Part shown: piece by piece, positions 55,600-64,000 of the stretch
How positions within the stretch are numbered: the stretch's first letter is position 1
Layout: each line of letters opens with the position of its first letter
From: Psychrobacillus faecigallinarum
GTDB taxonomy: Bacteria > Bacillota > Bacilli > Bacillales_A > Planococcaceae
Direction: 5' to 3'
NCBI RefSeq assembly: GCF_014836595.1
Contig: NZ_JACSQO010000002.1
Span: 124,001-188,000, forward strand
Length of the DNA stretch: 64,000 nt
Translations under genes and position numbers: made by a program
Notes under the pieces: model-generated
Told to the model about the DNA's origin: nothing
The model's database searches: none
What the model saw: the letters and a program-made list of their open reading frames with translations, nothing else

Positions 55600-56190
55600 A
55601 TGATTATTGGTTTGACAGGAAGTATTGCTAGCGGTAAAAGTACTGTATCAAATATGTTAAAGAAAATGAACTATCCAATTATTGATGCTGATCTTGTAGC
55701 AAGAGTCGTAGTTGAGAAAGGGACCGAAACCCTACAAGCGATTATAAATGTGTTTGGGGAAGATATACTAACTTCAGATGGAGATCTAAATCGTCCAAAA
55801 CTTGGAGAAATCATTTTTTCCTCGCCCGCTAAAAGAAAGCAGCTAAATGACATAATGCACCCAGCCATTCGAGCTGAGATGATGAGGCAAAAGGAAGAGC
55901 TATTGGAAGCGGGTTACCCAACTATTATTATGGATATTCCCTTACTATTTGAAAGTAGACTACAATCCTATGTCGATAAGATTATTGTTGTAACTGTATC
56001 AGAAGAAACGCAATTGAATAGGCTAATGGCAAGAAACAATTATTCTATGGAGGAAGCAAAGGCAAGAATCCAATCACAGCTGCCGCTCTCTATAAAGGAA
56101 AAGGGTGCAGATGCTGTTATTTATAATAATGGTACTTTAGAGTCTACTCAGGAGCAATTAGAAAAAATTTTAAAATCTTGGAAAAAATAA
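55600..56190 (+). CDS. coaE: Dephospho-CoA kinase
   Basis: The 196-residue P-loop kinase performs the last step of coenzyme A synthesis. It shows GLTGSIASGKST (Walker A), DADLVAR, the DIPLLFES motif and the lid region RNNYSMEEAKARIQSQ. ATG 55600 has GGAGG upstream; an open frame from 55453 overlaps mutM and is not used. It ends the polA-mutM-coaE unit. No strong terminator is evident before gapB. Confidence 0.96.
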   Translation: MIIGLTGSIASGKSTVSNMLKKMNYPIIDADLVARVVVEKGTETLQAIINVFGEDILTSDGDLNRPKLGEIIFSSPAKRKQLNDIMHPAIRAEMMRQKEELLEAGYPTIIMDIPLLFESRLQSYVDKIIVVTVSEETQLNRLMARNNYSMEEAKARIQSQLPLSIKEKGADAVIYNNGTLESTQEQLEKILKSWKK

Positions 56191-56248
56191 TTATGTGAAA
56201 ATAATGAATTTTAAAATGGGCTATTTTAAGGCTACATAATTCTAAAAA

Positions 56249-56259
56249 TGTGTTATACT
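56249..56259 (+). promoter_or_regulatory. gapB extended -10 with CcpN-like box
   Basis: TGTTATACT is an extended -10 element. The 11 bases TGTGTTATACT fit the CcpN operator pattern TRTGHYATAYW as I remember it. CcpN represses gapB on glycolytic carbon in B. subtilis. Confidence 0.6.
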
Positions 56260-56311
56260 AATGCATGATTATAAAACAAAAAGTATCACACGTTACGGGA
56301 GGACTTATTAT

Positions 56312-57316
56312 ATGTCAGCTTCAATTGCAATCAATGGTTTTGGACGAATCGGGAGAATGGTATTTCGCCAAGCAATCGTACAAGAGGATTTAAATGTAGT
56401 AGCTATCAATGCGAGATACCCATTAGAAACTTTAGCTCATTTAATTAGATATGATTCTACGCATGGCACTTTCACTGGAAAAATTGAAATAGGCGAAAAT
56501 GCTTTAATCGTTAACGGTAAAAAAGTACAAATCGTAAATGAACGTGAGCCTGAAAAGTTACCATGGAAAGAATTGAACGTGGATATCGTTATTGAATCCA
56601 CTGGAAAATTTAATGATGGTGAAAAAGCATCTGGTCACTTGAAAGCAGGAGCGAAGAAAGTTGTAATTACAGCACCTGCCAAAAATGAAGATGCAACGAT
56701 TGTTATTGGTGTAAACGACGATAAGTTAGATGTGAAAAATCACCAAATCATTTCAAATGCAAGCTGTACAACAAACTGCTTAGCGCCAGTTGTCAAAGTA
56801 TTGAATGATGCATTTGTAATTGAAAATGGTTTAATGACTACGGTTCATGCATATACAAATGACCAAAATAATTTAGACAACCCACATAAAGACTTAAGAC
56901 GCGCACGCTCATGTGGACAATCGATTATTCCAACATCGACCGGTGCTGCGAAAGCACTTTCATTGGTTCTACCAGAGCTAGAAGGGAAGATTCATGGAAT
57001 GGCTTTGCGTGTACCTACTCCTAATGTTTCTTTAGTTGATTTAGTTGTGGATGTTCAAAAAGAAGTGACAGCTGAAGAAGTAAATGCTGCCTTCGAAAAA
57101 GCAGCTGAAGGTTCTATGAAGGGTATTTTAGGAATAACTCATGAGCCGTTAGTTTCCATTGATTTCAATACAACTACTAATTCTAGTACGGTAGATGGTT
57201 TGACGACTATGGTAATTGGCAAAACAAAAATTAAAGTTCTAGCTTGGTACGATAATGAATGGGGCTATTCTGCAAGAGTAGTTGACCTTACTAAAAAAGT
57301 AGCAAGTGGTCTTTAA
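56312..57316 (+). CDS. gapB: Glyceraldehyde-3-phosphate dehydrogenase, gluconeogenic type
   Basis: The 334-residue enzyme has the NAD(P) loop INGFGRIGRMVFRQ and the active-site SNASCTTNCLAP. The phosphate sites are DLRRARSCGQSIIPTSTGAAKAL and WYDNEWGYS. Position after coaE and before speD, apart from the glycolytic operon, matches B. subtilis GapB, which works with NADP in gluconeogenesis. ATG 56312 follows GGGAGGA; a longer reading from 56261 is not used. The upstream CcpN-like box supports the gapB name. Confidence 0.93.
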   Translation: MSASIAINGFGRIGRMVFRQAIVQEDLNVVAINARYPLETLAHLIRYDSTHGTFTGKIEIGENALIVNGKKVQIVNEREPEKLPWKELNVDIVIESTGKFNDGEKASGHLKAGAKKVVITAPAKNEDATIVIGVNDDKLDVKNHQIISNASCTTNCLAPVVKVLNDAFVIENGLMTTVHAYTNDQNNLDNPHKDLRRARSCGQSIIPTSTGAAKALSLVLPELEGKIHGMALRVPTPNVSLVDLVVDVQKEVTAEEVNAAFEKAAEGSMKGILGITHEPLVSIDFNTTTNSSTVDGLTTMVIGKTKIKVLAWYDNEWGYSARVVDLTKKVASGL

Positions 57317-57394
57317 TCGTCAATTTCTAGACAGCTAATTTTAGCTATTCTTTGCGTATTAATAATTTTTATCTCCTGTTAATAACATATTTCC

Positions 57395-57430
57395 ATCCTC
57401 TTTCTATAATTAGTAGAAAGAGGATTTTTT
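57395..57430 (+). terminator. Terminator of gapB
   Basis: ATCCTCTTTCT pairs perfectly with AGAAAGAGGAT, followed by six T. Confidence 0.92.
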
Positions 57431-57433
57431 ATA

Positions 57434-57462
57434 TTGCATTATTAAAAAAACTGTTTTATAAT
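57434..57462 (+). promoter_or_regulatory. Sigma-A promoter of speD
   Basis: TTGCAT, 17 bases, TATAAT. Transcription would start near 57469, leaving a leader of about 115 nt. Confidence 0.7.
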
Positions 57463-57468
57463 GGGAAT

Positions 57469-57584
57469 CGTGTACTTCTAGTACATGGACTACTTAAAGG
57501 GTTAGGACCTCTTTGGACTAACTTTCCCCCGTGGTAGTCAACTTTGATGTTAAAAATAAAACTAATCAAAGGGGGAAACGGACA
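57469..57584 (+). promoter_or_regulatory. Structured speD leader with possible SD masking
   Basis: GGACTAC near 57487 can pair with GTAGTCA-side bases near 57534, around an inner GTTAG/CTAAC stem. TTTCCCCC (57523-57530) is a full complement of GGGGGAAA at the speD SD, and CTTTGAT near 57543 can pair with ATCAAAG next to the SD. These pairings compete. I know no named riboswitch with this form. Confidence 0.45.
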
Positions 57585-57968
57585 TTGGAGACAATGGGAC
57601 GTCACATTATTGCAGAACTATGGGAGTGCGATTTCGACAAACTTAACGATATGCAATTTATCGAGCAAACATTTGTTGATGCTGCACTAAAATCTGGTGC
57701 AGAGGTAAGAGAAGTTGCTTTTCACAAATTTGCGCCACAAGGTGTAAGTGGAGTCGTTATTATTTCCGAATCGCATTTAACGATTCACAGCTTTCCAGAG
57801 CACGGTTATGCAAGCATTGATGTGTATACTTGTGGTGATTTAGATCCATCAATCGCAGCTAACTATATCGCAGATGCTCTTAATGCTGGAACGCGCGAAA
57901 CGCTCGAAATGCCACGTGGTATGGGGCCAGTTAAGACACCTCAAGAACGCATGACAGTTCAAGCGTAA
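57585..57968 (+). CDS. speD: S-adenosylmethionine decarboxylase proenzyme (SpeD/SpeH)
   Basis: The 127-residue short bacterial AdoMetDC supplies aminopropyl groups for spermidine. It is almost the same as B. subtilis SpeD over ETMGRHVI-like start and the block [20 protein letters not shown]. Self-cleavage at Glu-Ser in SESHLTIH makes the pyruvoyl cofactor. The start is TTG at 57585, which gives METMGRH, with AAAGGGGG upstream. The longer reading from 57531 lies in the leader. A terminator follows. Confidence 0.95.
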   Translation: METMGRHIIAELWECDFDKLNDMQFIEQTFVDAALKSGAEVREVAFHKFAPQGVSGVVIISESHLTIHSFPEHGYASIDVYTCGDLDPSIAANYIADALNAGTRETLEMPRGMGPVKTPQERMTVQA

Positions 57969-57992
57969 ATGAAACATAATGCCTAAATGAGT

Positions 57993-58022
57993 GAGCAGAG
58001 GAACTTATTCCTCTGCTTTTTC
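57993..58022 (+). terminator. Terminator of speD
   Basis: AGCAGAGGAA pairs with TTCCTCTGCT and runs into TTTT. Confidence 0.9.
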
Positions 58023-58040
58023 GATTTTATGAGAAAAAAT

Positions 58041-58049
58041 TGTTATAAT
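58041..58049 (+). promoter_or_regulatory. Extended -10 promoter of nrdR-dnaB-dnaI
   Basis: TGTTATAAT, an extended -10 with perfect TATAAT, about 40 bases before nrdR. No clear -35 is seen. Confidence 0.55.
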
Positions 58050-58088
58050 AGGAATACAAAATTATAGATAAGATTTAGGAGAGGTTCT

Positions 58089-58553
58089 ATGAGATGCCCA
58101 GCATGTCAATTTAATGGCACTAAAGTAGTCGATTCACGACCTATAGACGATAACAAAGCGATTAGAAGAAGGAGAGAGTGCGAAGACTGTGGTTTCCGCT
58201 TCACGACTTTTGAAAAAGTAGAGGAGACTCCATTAATTGTAGTAAAGAAAGATGGCTCACGAGAAGAATTTAGTCGTGAAAAAATATTACGTGGATTAAT
58301 TCGTGCATGTGAAAAGAGGCCCGTTGCACTTGACCAATTAGAGGAGATCGTGTTTTATATTGAGAAGGAGCTAAGAAGAACTGGTAACTCTGAAGTGAAA
58401 TCAGAGGAGGTAGGCGAAAAAGTCATGGACAAGCTTGCTGAAATCGATGAAGTTGCCTATGTTCGCTTTGCTTCCGTTTATCGTCAATTCAAGGATATCA
58501 ATGTATTCATCGATGAATTAAAGGAAATATTGAAAAAGAACCCTTCATTATAA
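58089..58553 (+). CDS. nrdR: Transcriptional repressor NrdR
   Basis: The 154-residue repressor of ribonucleotide reductase genes has an N-terminal zinc ribbon ([10 protein letters not shown] and CEDCGFRF) followed by an ATP-cone (about 49-139, [20 protein letters not shown]) that senses ATP/dATP. It is the usual length of the family. GGAGAGG lies before the ATG. Upstream of dnaB-dnaI, as in B. subtilis, so dNTP control and replication restart genes share a transcript. Confidence 0.96.
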   Translation: MRCPACQFNGTKVVDSRPIDDNKAIRRRRECEDCGFRFTTFEKVEETPLIVVKKDGSREEFSREKILRGLIRACEKRPVALDQLEEIVFYIEKELRRTGNSEVKSEEVGEKVMDKLAEIDEVAYVRFASVYRQFKDINVFIDELKEILKKNPSL

Positions 58554-58580
58554 GTTATTAATTAGAGAGTAGGTTAACAA

Positions 58581-59939
58581 GTGATGTTATATAAGGAGCT
58601 ACATTCAACAGATACATATATGATTCGCTTGCCATATTCTTTTTCTGATTATGATCGTCAGTTATTGACGTTATTTTATCAGCCGCTAGTAGGTGCTGAA
58701 AGTATTAGTCTCTACTTGACTTTATGGGCTGATGGAGAGATGAAAGATAACGAACAATGGACGCATTATCATTTATTAAACGTCTTAGGTTTGTCACTAG
58801 GTAAAATTTTTCAGGCTAGAATTGCCCTGGAAGCAATAGGCTTGCTTCGTACTTGGCAAAAGTCAACTGAGGAAGGAAGAACCTTCTATTATGAGCTCGA
58901 GGCTCCTTTAGATGCAGAGTCCTTTTTAAAGGATCCCTTATTATCTATGTTTTTACTAAATAAAATTGGGGAAAATGCATATAAACAGCTAAGAAACCGT
59001 TACATACAAAAGCCTAACTGGCATGAAGAGTTCACAGATGTTTCTAGAACGTTTGTTGATGTCTTTAAGCCATCAACAAAAACGGGTACTTCGATATCAA
59101 CACAAGAGCAATTTCAATCAAAGAAACGAAATAATTCTGTACCGTTCTATTATGAAGATTTTGACTTTGTTTTATTGCAGGAAGGGTTATCAGAACAGTT
59201 GGTGCCCAAGTCAGCAATGACATTGGAAGCAAGAGAAGTAATTGCGAAATTGGCTTTTTTGTATAATTTATCACCAATAGAAATGCAAAAGGTTGTTATT
59301 TTGGCATTGGATGATGATCTCAATCTTTCTGATGCTAGATTGAAAAAAGCATGTGCCGAGTATTATAAGCTAACAGTTTCTCGAACTGCCCCAGTTCTTC
59401 AAAAAATAGAGCTAACAGAGAAACCAATACAGAATGTAGAGAAAAAGCTAACGAAAGAGGAAGAGTTGATTCAATATTTGGAAACAACTGCTCCTGCAAA
59501 GGTTTTAAAGGATATTGCTAATGGAAAAGAGCCTATACTTGCAGATGTTCAGTTAGCCAATTATTTTGTCACACATTATAAAATGCCAATTGGTGTAGTG
59601 AATGTCCTTTTACAATACGTTCTTCTGCGAACGGACATGAAACTAACAAAGAATTATGCAGAGAAGATTGCATCACACTGGATGCGTAAGGATATCAAGA
59701 CGGCGAAAGAAGCTATGGAGCTCGCAAGAAATGAGCATGAGCAATATATGAAGTGGAAAAATGAAGGCTCTAAACAGAAATCCTATTCGAAAAAACCTAC
59801 TAGGGAAGAAAAGGTACCAGATTGGTTTTATAAAAAAGATGACGAGCTGAAACAGTCAGGAAAAGAAACAAATGGAATTCAGGATATTGATGCAGAGAGA
59901 CAAAAATTACTAGAAGAACTAGGTATGAAGAAAAGGTAG
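58581..59939 (+). CDS. dnaB: Replication initiation / primosome protein DnaB (Firmicute type)
   Basis: The 452-residue protein of the Firmicute DnaB/DnaD family is not the helicase. It has a DDBH1-like N-terminal winged helix (about 1-115, LPYSFSDYDRQLLTLFYQPLVGA) and C-terminal DDBH2 domains (about 290-395). Its YxxxIxxxW-like end reads YAEKIASHWMRKDIKT. It helps DnaD and DnaI load helicase at oriC and at stalled forks. It is followed by a charged tail. The SD of dnaI overlaps its end. Confidence 0.92.
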   Translation: MMLYKELHSTDTYMIRLPYSFSDYDRQLLTLFYQPLVGAESISLYLTLWADGEMKDNEQWTHYHLLNVLGLSLGKIFQARIALEAIGLLRTWQKSTEEGRTFYYELEAPLDAESFLKDPLLSMFLLNKIGENAYKQLRNRYIQKPNWHEEFTDVSRTFVDVFKPSTKTGTSISTQEQFQSKKRNNSVPFYYEDFDFVLLQEGLSEQLVPKSAMTLEAREVIAKLAFLYNLSPIEMQKVVILALDDDLNLSDARLKKACAEYYKLTVSRTAPVLQKIELTEKPIQNVEKKLTKEEELIQYLETTAPAKVLKDIANGKEPILADVQLANYFVTHYKMPIGVVNVLLQYVLLRTDMKLTKNYAEKIASHWMRKDIKTAKEAMELARNEHEQYMKWKNEGSKQKSYSKKPTREEKVPDWFYKKDDELKQSGKETNGIQDIDAERQKLLEELGMKKR

Positions 59940-59948
59940 GTGAATAAA

Positions 59949-60890
59949 ATGGAGCGGATCAATGAAACACTCAAAAGGGTGATTACTCCCGAATTTACTT
60001 CTCGATTGGACGAATTACAGCAAGAAGTATTGGAGGATCCGGGTATACAAGGATTTATAGAAGAAAACTCCGAAGATATCTCGAAACAGGTAATAAGTCG
60101 AAGTTTGAGCAAGCTATATGAATATAAATCTCAGTCTCATGATTGTAAGGAATGTCCCTCGCTAGAGCAGTGTGCGAACTTTATGAAGGGCTATGAGCCG
60201 AAGCTAGTGTTAGATCGAAACCTAATAGATGTAGAATATGTAAGGTGTAAACGAGGGGTAATAGAGGATGAACGTAAAAAAGTAACCTCTATGATAGACA
60301 GCATTCATATGCCTAAAGAAGTGATGGAGGCGAGTCTCTCAAGTTTAGATTTACAGGATGACAGTAGGGTAGTTGCGGTAAGGGCTGCTAAAGACTTCTT
60401 GAACGAATGGGAAAGAACAAATGTCTTGCCAGCTAAAGGACTCTATATTTACGGTAAGTTTGGTGTTGGTAAATCCTATCTATTAGGAGCATTAGCCAAC
60501 GAGCTAGCCGCTAGACATATTCATTCTGTCGTTGTATATGTGCCGGAGTTTCTGCGAGAAATGAAACAAGCGATACAAGATCAGTCTCTACCTGAAAAAG
60601 TAGAGTTTGTGAAAAAGGCCCCAGTGCTAATGCTTGACGATATTGGAGCGGAAACTATGTCTAGCTGGACAAGAGATGAGATTATAGGGACAATACTCCA
60701 TTATAGAATGTCAGAGCAACTCCCGACGTTTATGTCCTCGAACTTTAACTACGATGAATTACAACATCATCTTTCCTACACGCAACGCGGAGAAAAAGAG
60801 GTAGTAAAGGCAGGGCGTATTATGGAGCGGATTAAAGCACTCACTAATCCAGTTGCTCTACGAGGGAAAAACTGGAGAGAGCTTAAATAA
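59949..60890 (+). CDS. dnaI: Primosomal helicase loader DnaI
   Basis: The 313-residue AAA+ ATPase loads DnaC helicase. The N-terminal domain has zinc ligands (CKECPSLEQC and later CKRG) and contacts the helicase; the C-terminal AAA+ part has YGKFGVGKSYLLGA (Walker A), MLDDIGAE (Walker B) and the arginine region RIMERIKAL. It is very like B. subtilis DnaI. ATG 59949 is preferred with AAAGGTAGGTGA as SD; the GTG next to the dnaB stop (59940) is inside the SD. It is translationally coupled to dnaB. Confidence 0.95.
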   Translation: MERINETLKRVITPEFTSRLDELQQEVLEDPGIQGFIEENSEDISKQVISRSLSKLYEYKSQSHDCKECPSLEQCANFMKGYEPKLVLDRNLIDVEYVRCKRGVIEDERKKVTSMIDSIHMPKEVMEASLSSLDLQDDSRVVAVRAAKDFLNEWERTNVLPAKGLYIYGKFGVGKSYLLGALANELAARHIHSVVVYVPEFLREMKQAIQDQSLPEKVEFVKKAPVLMLDDIGAETMSSWTRDEIIGTILHYRMSEQLPTFMSSNFNYDELQHHLSYTQRGEKEVVKAGRIMERIKALTNPVALRGKNWRELK

Positions 60891-60894
60891 CTAC

Positions 60895-60923
60895 TTGCAA
60901 ATGATAAAGTCGTGGCGTATAAT
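60895..60923 (+). promoter_or_regulatory. Sigma-A promoter of thrS
   Basis: TTGCAA, 17 bases, TATAAT, just past dnaI. The start would be near 60930, leaving a leader of about 360 nt. Confidence 0.8.
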
Positions 60924-60934
60924 CATTTTCATAA

Positions 60935-61190
60935 GAATAAGAATAATGCGTTGAAGAGGACAATAATCAGTTTGTACGACTTATAGAGAGAGAAGCCTTG
61001 GCTGGAAGCTTCTTAAGTATCGACAATCGATTTACCACCTCCGAGCAGTAGCTGTGAAATTGAAGTAGCAGTTGCCGGTTACCGGCCCGTTAGCCGATGC
61101 AGAGCTTCGTCTATACTTGTATAGATAGAAGAAGGGTGGAACCACGATTTAAACCTCGTCCCTTTACCGGGATGGGGTTTTTTATTTTGT
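60935..61190 (+). ncRNA. T-box riboswitch (threonine) of thrS
   Basis: The leader has the T-box hallmark AGGGTGGAACCACG (61133-61146), a stem I region with GAGAGAGAAGC, and a terminator hairpin (CCTCGTCCC with GGGATGGGG, then six T) at 61156-61185. A candidate Thr specifier ACC is at 61034-61036 in the right side of stem I. Uncharged tRNA-Thr binding would open transcription into thrS. The specifier assignment was made by eye. Confidence 0.9.
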
Positions 61191-61290
61191 CTAAAATAAA
61201 TAATCGTATTACCTGAACAGGCTTATCTGTTCAAGGAAAGAACAGTTTTGAAGCCAACATTTAATCTAAAACAATTAAGGAGTGTTCAAA

Positions 61291-63216
61291 ATGGCAGATG
61301 TTATTAAATTACAATTCCCAGATGGAGCAGTAAAAGAGTTTCCTTCATCTACAACTACAGAAGAAATAGCTCAATCTATTAGCCCTGGGCTACGTAAAAA
61401 AGCTTTAGCAGGTAAATTAAGTGGTAAGCTGATTGATCTAAAAACACCTATTACAGAGGATGGGGAGATTGCAATCATCACTCCGGAATCAGATGAGGCA
61501 TTAGAAATTCTTCGTCACAGTTCTGCGCATTTATTGGCACAAGCAGTTAAACGTCTTTTCAAGGATGTTAAATTAGGTATTGGTCCAGTTATTGAAAGTG
61601 GATTCTACTATGATATAGATTCTCCAGAGCCAATAACAGCAGATGACCTACCATTGATCGAAAAAGAAATGAAAAAAATCATTAATGAAAATATCGAAAT
61701 TATTCGCCACGATGTTTCTCGTGAAGCAGCTTTTGACAAATTTAAAGATGATGAGTATAAAGTAGAGCTTTTAGAAGCAATTCCTGCTGGTGAACAGGTT
61801 TCTATTTATGAGCAAGGTGAATTCTTTGACCTTTGTCGTGGAGTCCATGTACCATCTACAGGCAAGTTAAAGGAATTCAAGCTATTAAGCATAGCAGGTG
61901 CTTATTGGAGAGGTAACAGTGACAACAAGATGCTTCAACGTATTTACGGAACTGCCTTCTTCAAAAAAGAAGACCTTCAAGCTCATTTGAAAATGTTGGA
62001 AGAAGCAAAAGAGCGTGATCACCGTAAAATTGGTAAAGAACTCGAACTTTTCACTAACTCATTGAAGGTAGGACAAGGTTTACCTCTTTGGTTACCGAAT
62101 GGAGCAACTATTCGACGTGTAATCGAGCGTTATATCGTGGATAAAGAGCTGAAGCTCGGCTATAAACATGTATACACACCTGTGCTGGGTTCTAAAGATC
62201 TTTATGAAACTTCAGGCCATTGGGAGCACTATCAAGATTCTATGTTCCCACCAATGGAAATGGATAACGAAACATTAGTATTGCGTCCGATGAACTGTCC
62301 GCATCATATGATGATTTTCAAAAATGGCATGCATTCATACCGCAACCTCCCATTACGCATTGCTGAGCTCGGTACTATGCATCGTTACGAAATGTCGGGA
62401 GCTGTATCGGGACTTCAACGTGTTCGCGGGATGACTTTAAATGATGCTCACCTTTTTGTACGTCCAGATCAAATCAAAACTGAATTCCAAAAGGTTGTAG
62501 AACTAATCATCTCTGTTTACAAAGACTTTGACTTAAATGATTATTCTTTCCGTTTATCTTACAGAGATCCAAACAACAAAGAAAAATACTTTGATGATGA
62601 TGAAATGTGGGAAAAAGCTCAAAGCATGCTAAAAGAAGCAATGGATGAGTTAGGTTTAGATTATATCGAAGCTGAAGACGAGGCAGCATTCTATGGCCCT
62701 AAATTAGATGTACAAGTAAAAACTGCGATTGGTAAGGAAGAGACTTTGTCTACAGTTCAATTAGACTTCTTGTTACCTGAGCGTTTCGACTTAACATATG
62801 TAGGAGAAGACGGTAAACCTCATCGTCCGGTTGTTATTCACCGTGGAGTCGTTTCAACTATGGAACGTTTTGTCGCATTCCTGATTGAAGAATACAAAGG
62901 TGCTTTCCCAACTTGGTTGGCTCCAGTGCAAGTTGAGCTTATACCAGTTTCCAATGAAGTGCATTTCGATTATGCGAAGCAAATTGAAGAGCAATTGGTT
63001 GCTGCTGGATTCCGTGTAGAAATGGACGACCGTGAAGAGAAGCTTGGTTACAAAATTCGTGAAGCGCAAATGCAAAAAATCCCGTACATGCTTGTTTTAG
63101 GCGATAAAGAGTTAGAGGCTGGGAACGTTAACGTACGTAAATACGGAGAACAAAACTCTGAAAGCATACCTTTCGATGAGTTCTTAACTAGAATCCAAGA
63201 AGAAGTAAAACACTAA
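61291..63216 (+). CDS. thrS: Threonyl-tRNA synthetase
   Basis: The 641-residue class II synthetase has a TGS domain (about 1-62), an editing domain with the [15 protein letters not shown] signature, the catalytic core ([13 protein letters not shown], zinc Cys in NCPH and His in AFYGP/VIHRG regions) and the anticodon domain (about 535-641). ATG 61291 follows TAAGGAGTG; a reading that begins three codons earlier is less likely. It is controlled by the T-box upstream and followed by the infC promoter. Confidence 0.97.
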   Translation: MADVIKLQFPDGAVKEFPSSTTTEEIAQSISPGLRKKALAGKLSGKLIDLKTPITEDGEIAIITPESDEALEILRHSSAHLLAQAVKRLFKDVKLGIGPVIESGFYYDIDSPEPITADDLPLIEKEMKKIINENIEIIRHDVSREAAFDKFKDDEYKVELLEAIPAGEQVSIYEQGEFFDLCRGVHVPSTGKLKEFKLLSIAGAYWRGNSDNKMLQRIYGTAFFKKEDLQAHLKMLEEAKERDHRKIGKELELFTNSLKVGQGLPLWLPNGATIRRVIERYIVDKELKLGYKHVYTPVLGSKDLYETSGHWEHYQDSMFPPMEMDNETLVLRPMNCPHHMMIFKNGMHSYRNLPLRIAELGTMHRYEMSGAVSGLQRVRGMTLNDAHLFVRPDQIKTEFQKVVELIISVYKDFDLNDYSFRLSYRDPNNKEKYFDDDEMWEKAQSMLKEAMDELGLDYIEAEDEAAFYGPKLDVQVKTAIGKEETLSTVQLDFLLPERFDLTYVGEDGKPHRPVVIHRGVVSTMERFVAFLIEEYKGAFPTWLAPVQVELIPVSNEVHFDYAKQIEEQLVAAGFRVEMDDREEKLGYKIREAQMQKIPYMLVLGDKELEAGNVNVRKYGEQNSESIPFDEFLTRIQEEVKH

Positions 63217-63239
63217 TTAATAATTATTGAATAATCTTG

Positions 63240-63268
63240 TTGACAACTATTGTTACAGATGGTATAGT
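63240..63268 (+). promoter_or_regulatory. Sigma-A promoter of infC
   Basis: TTGACA, 17 bases, TATAGT, close to consensus, 24 bases after the thrS stop. Confidence 0.85.
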
Positions 63269-63273
63269 TATTA

Positions 63274-63522
63274 AGGTTATTGAATACAAGTTTGTGGTAT
63301 AAGAAGAGGCTGCCCGCTTCTCACCTGTTCGACACGTTAGGTTGTTGACTGGTAAGCACACGATCGACTGTAATATGTAGTTGCTACATATTTCTCATAT
63401 CGGCGGGCAGACATAACAAATGTCTGCTCGCTTTTTTATTGGATCGAAAACGGCGTAACTGATTCGTTTCTACGGAATTTATGCCCAAACCATGTATTCG
63501 CGACACTATCTGGAGGTGGATC
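63274..63522 (+). promoter_or_regulatory. infC leader with attenuator, L20-leader type
   Basis: The leader of about 250 nt before infC contains several paired segments and the hairpin GCGGGCAGACA with TGTCTGCTCGC followed by six T (63403-63437), a complete terminator inside the leader. In B. subtilis, ribosomal protein L20 binds such a leader and brings premature termination of infC-rpmI-rplT. The place and layout match. rpmI and rplT are beyond the window. Confidence 0.75.
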
Positions 63523-64000
63523 ATTATTAGCAAAGACATGTATGTGAACGATGGCATTCGAGCACGCGAACTACGCGTTATTGATCAAAATGGTGATCAA
63601 TTAGGTTTAAAAACACGTAACGAAGCACTTGAAATAGCAGGTCGTGTAAATTTGGATCTTGTCCTTGTGGCTCCTCAAGCCAAGCCACCAGTCGCTCGTA
63701 TCATGGACTATGGTAAATTCAAATTTGAGCAGCAAAAGAAAGATCGTGAAGTTCGTAAAAATCAAAAGATCATCGTAATGAAAGAGGTTCGCTTGAGCCC
63801 AACAATCGATGAACACGATTTCCAAACGAAATTGAAAAATGCGATCAAGTTCCTTGAAAAAGGAGACAAAGTGAAAGCATCTATTCGCTTTAAAGGTCGT
63901 GCCATTACTCATAAAGAGATCGGACAACGAGTTTTAGATAGATTTGCAGAAGCTTGTGCGGAAGTATCCACTATCGAGTCAAAACCGAAAATGGATGGAC
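63523..64000 (+). CDS. infC: Translation initiation factor IF-3, ATT start (C-terminus outside window)
   Basis: The 159 visible codons start at ATT 63523, giving M-I-S-K-D-M. This matches the beginning of B. subtilis IF-3 and continues as [59 protein letters not shown] and [18 protein letters not shown]-3 prevents subunit joining and checks the start codon. The rare ATT start is typical for infC and lets IF-3 limit its own synthesis. TGGAGGTGG is 6 bases upstream. A tandem ATT at 63526 is the second codon. Confidence 0.95.
   Translation, partial: MISKDMYVNDGIRARELRVIDQNGDQLGLKTRNEALEIAGRVNLDLVLVAPQAKPPVARIMDYGKFKFEQQKKDREVRKNQKIIVMKEVRLSPTIDEHDFQTKLKNAIKFLEKGDKVKASIRFKGRAITHKEIGQRVLDRFAEACAEVSTIESKPKMDG

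Noticed and set aside
63607..63927. Minus-strand frame of 106 codons in infC
   Set aside because: It lies wholly opposite the clear IF-3 coding sequence and has no SD.

Overview
The window looks like chromosomal core sequence of a low-GC, endospore-forming Bacillales bacterium. The gene order (rpsD, dgcP, msrC, hisJ, ezrA, nifZ-thiI, sspA, nadF, sppA, tpx, ackA, nrnA, dnaE, accDA, pfkA-pyk, citZ-icd-mdh, phoPR, polA-mutM-coaE, gapB, speD, nrdR, dnaB-dnaI, thrS, infC) is the order I know from the rpsD-to-infC part of Bacillus subtilis. The sspA gene with a sigma-G-like promoter points to sporulation. HflK/HflC, an ATP-grasp ligase of the D-aspartate-ligase type, methionine gamma-lyase, and TTG/GTG/ATT starts with strong Shine-Dalgarno (SD) sites suggest the Planococcaceae (Psychrobacillus/Lysinibacillus/Sporosarcina-like). 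That family placement is inference.

Layout. 1-1.7 kb: end-on hssR-like regulator and rpsD with its long leader. 1.7-10.8 kb: dgcP, a cre-controlled methionine gamma-lyase, msrC and hisJ (minus), ezrA, the nifZ-thiI sulfur relay and sspA. 10.9-22.5 kb: acyl-CoA ligase, an unknown protein, rarD, NAD kinase, sppA, yteJ, tpx, ytxK, ackA, usp, ald and two crcB genes. 22.5-23 kb: two copies of a long palindromic repeat. 23-30.8 kb: M24 peptidase, ytkL, ytoI, ytpI, nrnA and dnaE. 31-41.5 kb: GntR-accD-accA, pfkA-pyk, fxsA, ytvI and citZ-icd-mdh (fatty-acid initiation, lower glycolysis, TCA). 41.7-45.7 kb: MaoC-like protein, phoP-phoR and a coupled ATP-grasp ligase. 45.8-49.9 kb: an accessory island with tandem palindromic repeats, small membrane proteins, two apparently frameshifted genes and a degenerate SDR. 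50-64 kb: hflK-hflC, polA-mutM-coaE, gapB, speD, nrdR-dnaB-dnaI, T-box-thrS, and the L20-type leader with infC starting at ATT and cut by the window edge.

Much of the regulation can be read directly. There are CcpA cre sites at megL and citZ, a CcpN-like box on the gapB -10, a 17-bp palindromic operator in front of the GntR-accDA operon, a Thr T-box, a transcription attenuator before infC, and a possible SD-masking leader before speD. The least explained material is the repeat family (six full or partial copies), the 45.8-49.9 kb island, and the speD leader. I found no CRISPR array, prophage, transposase, rRNA or tRNA gene.
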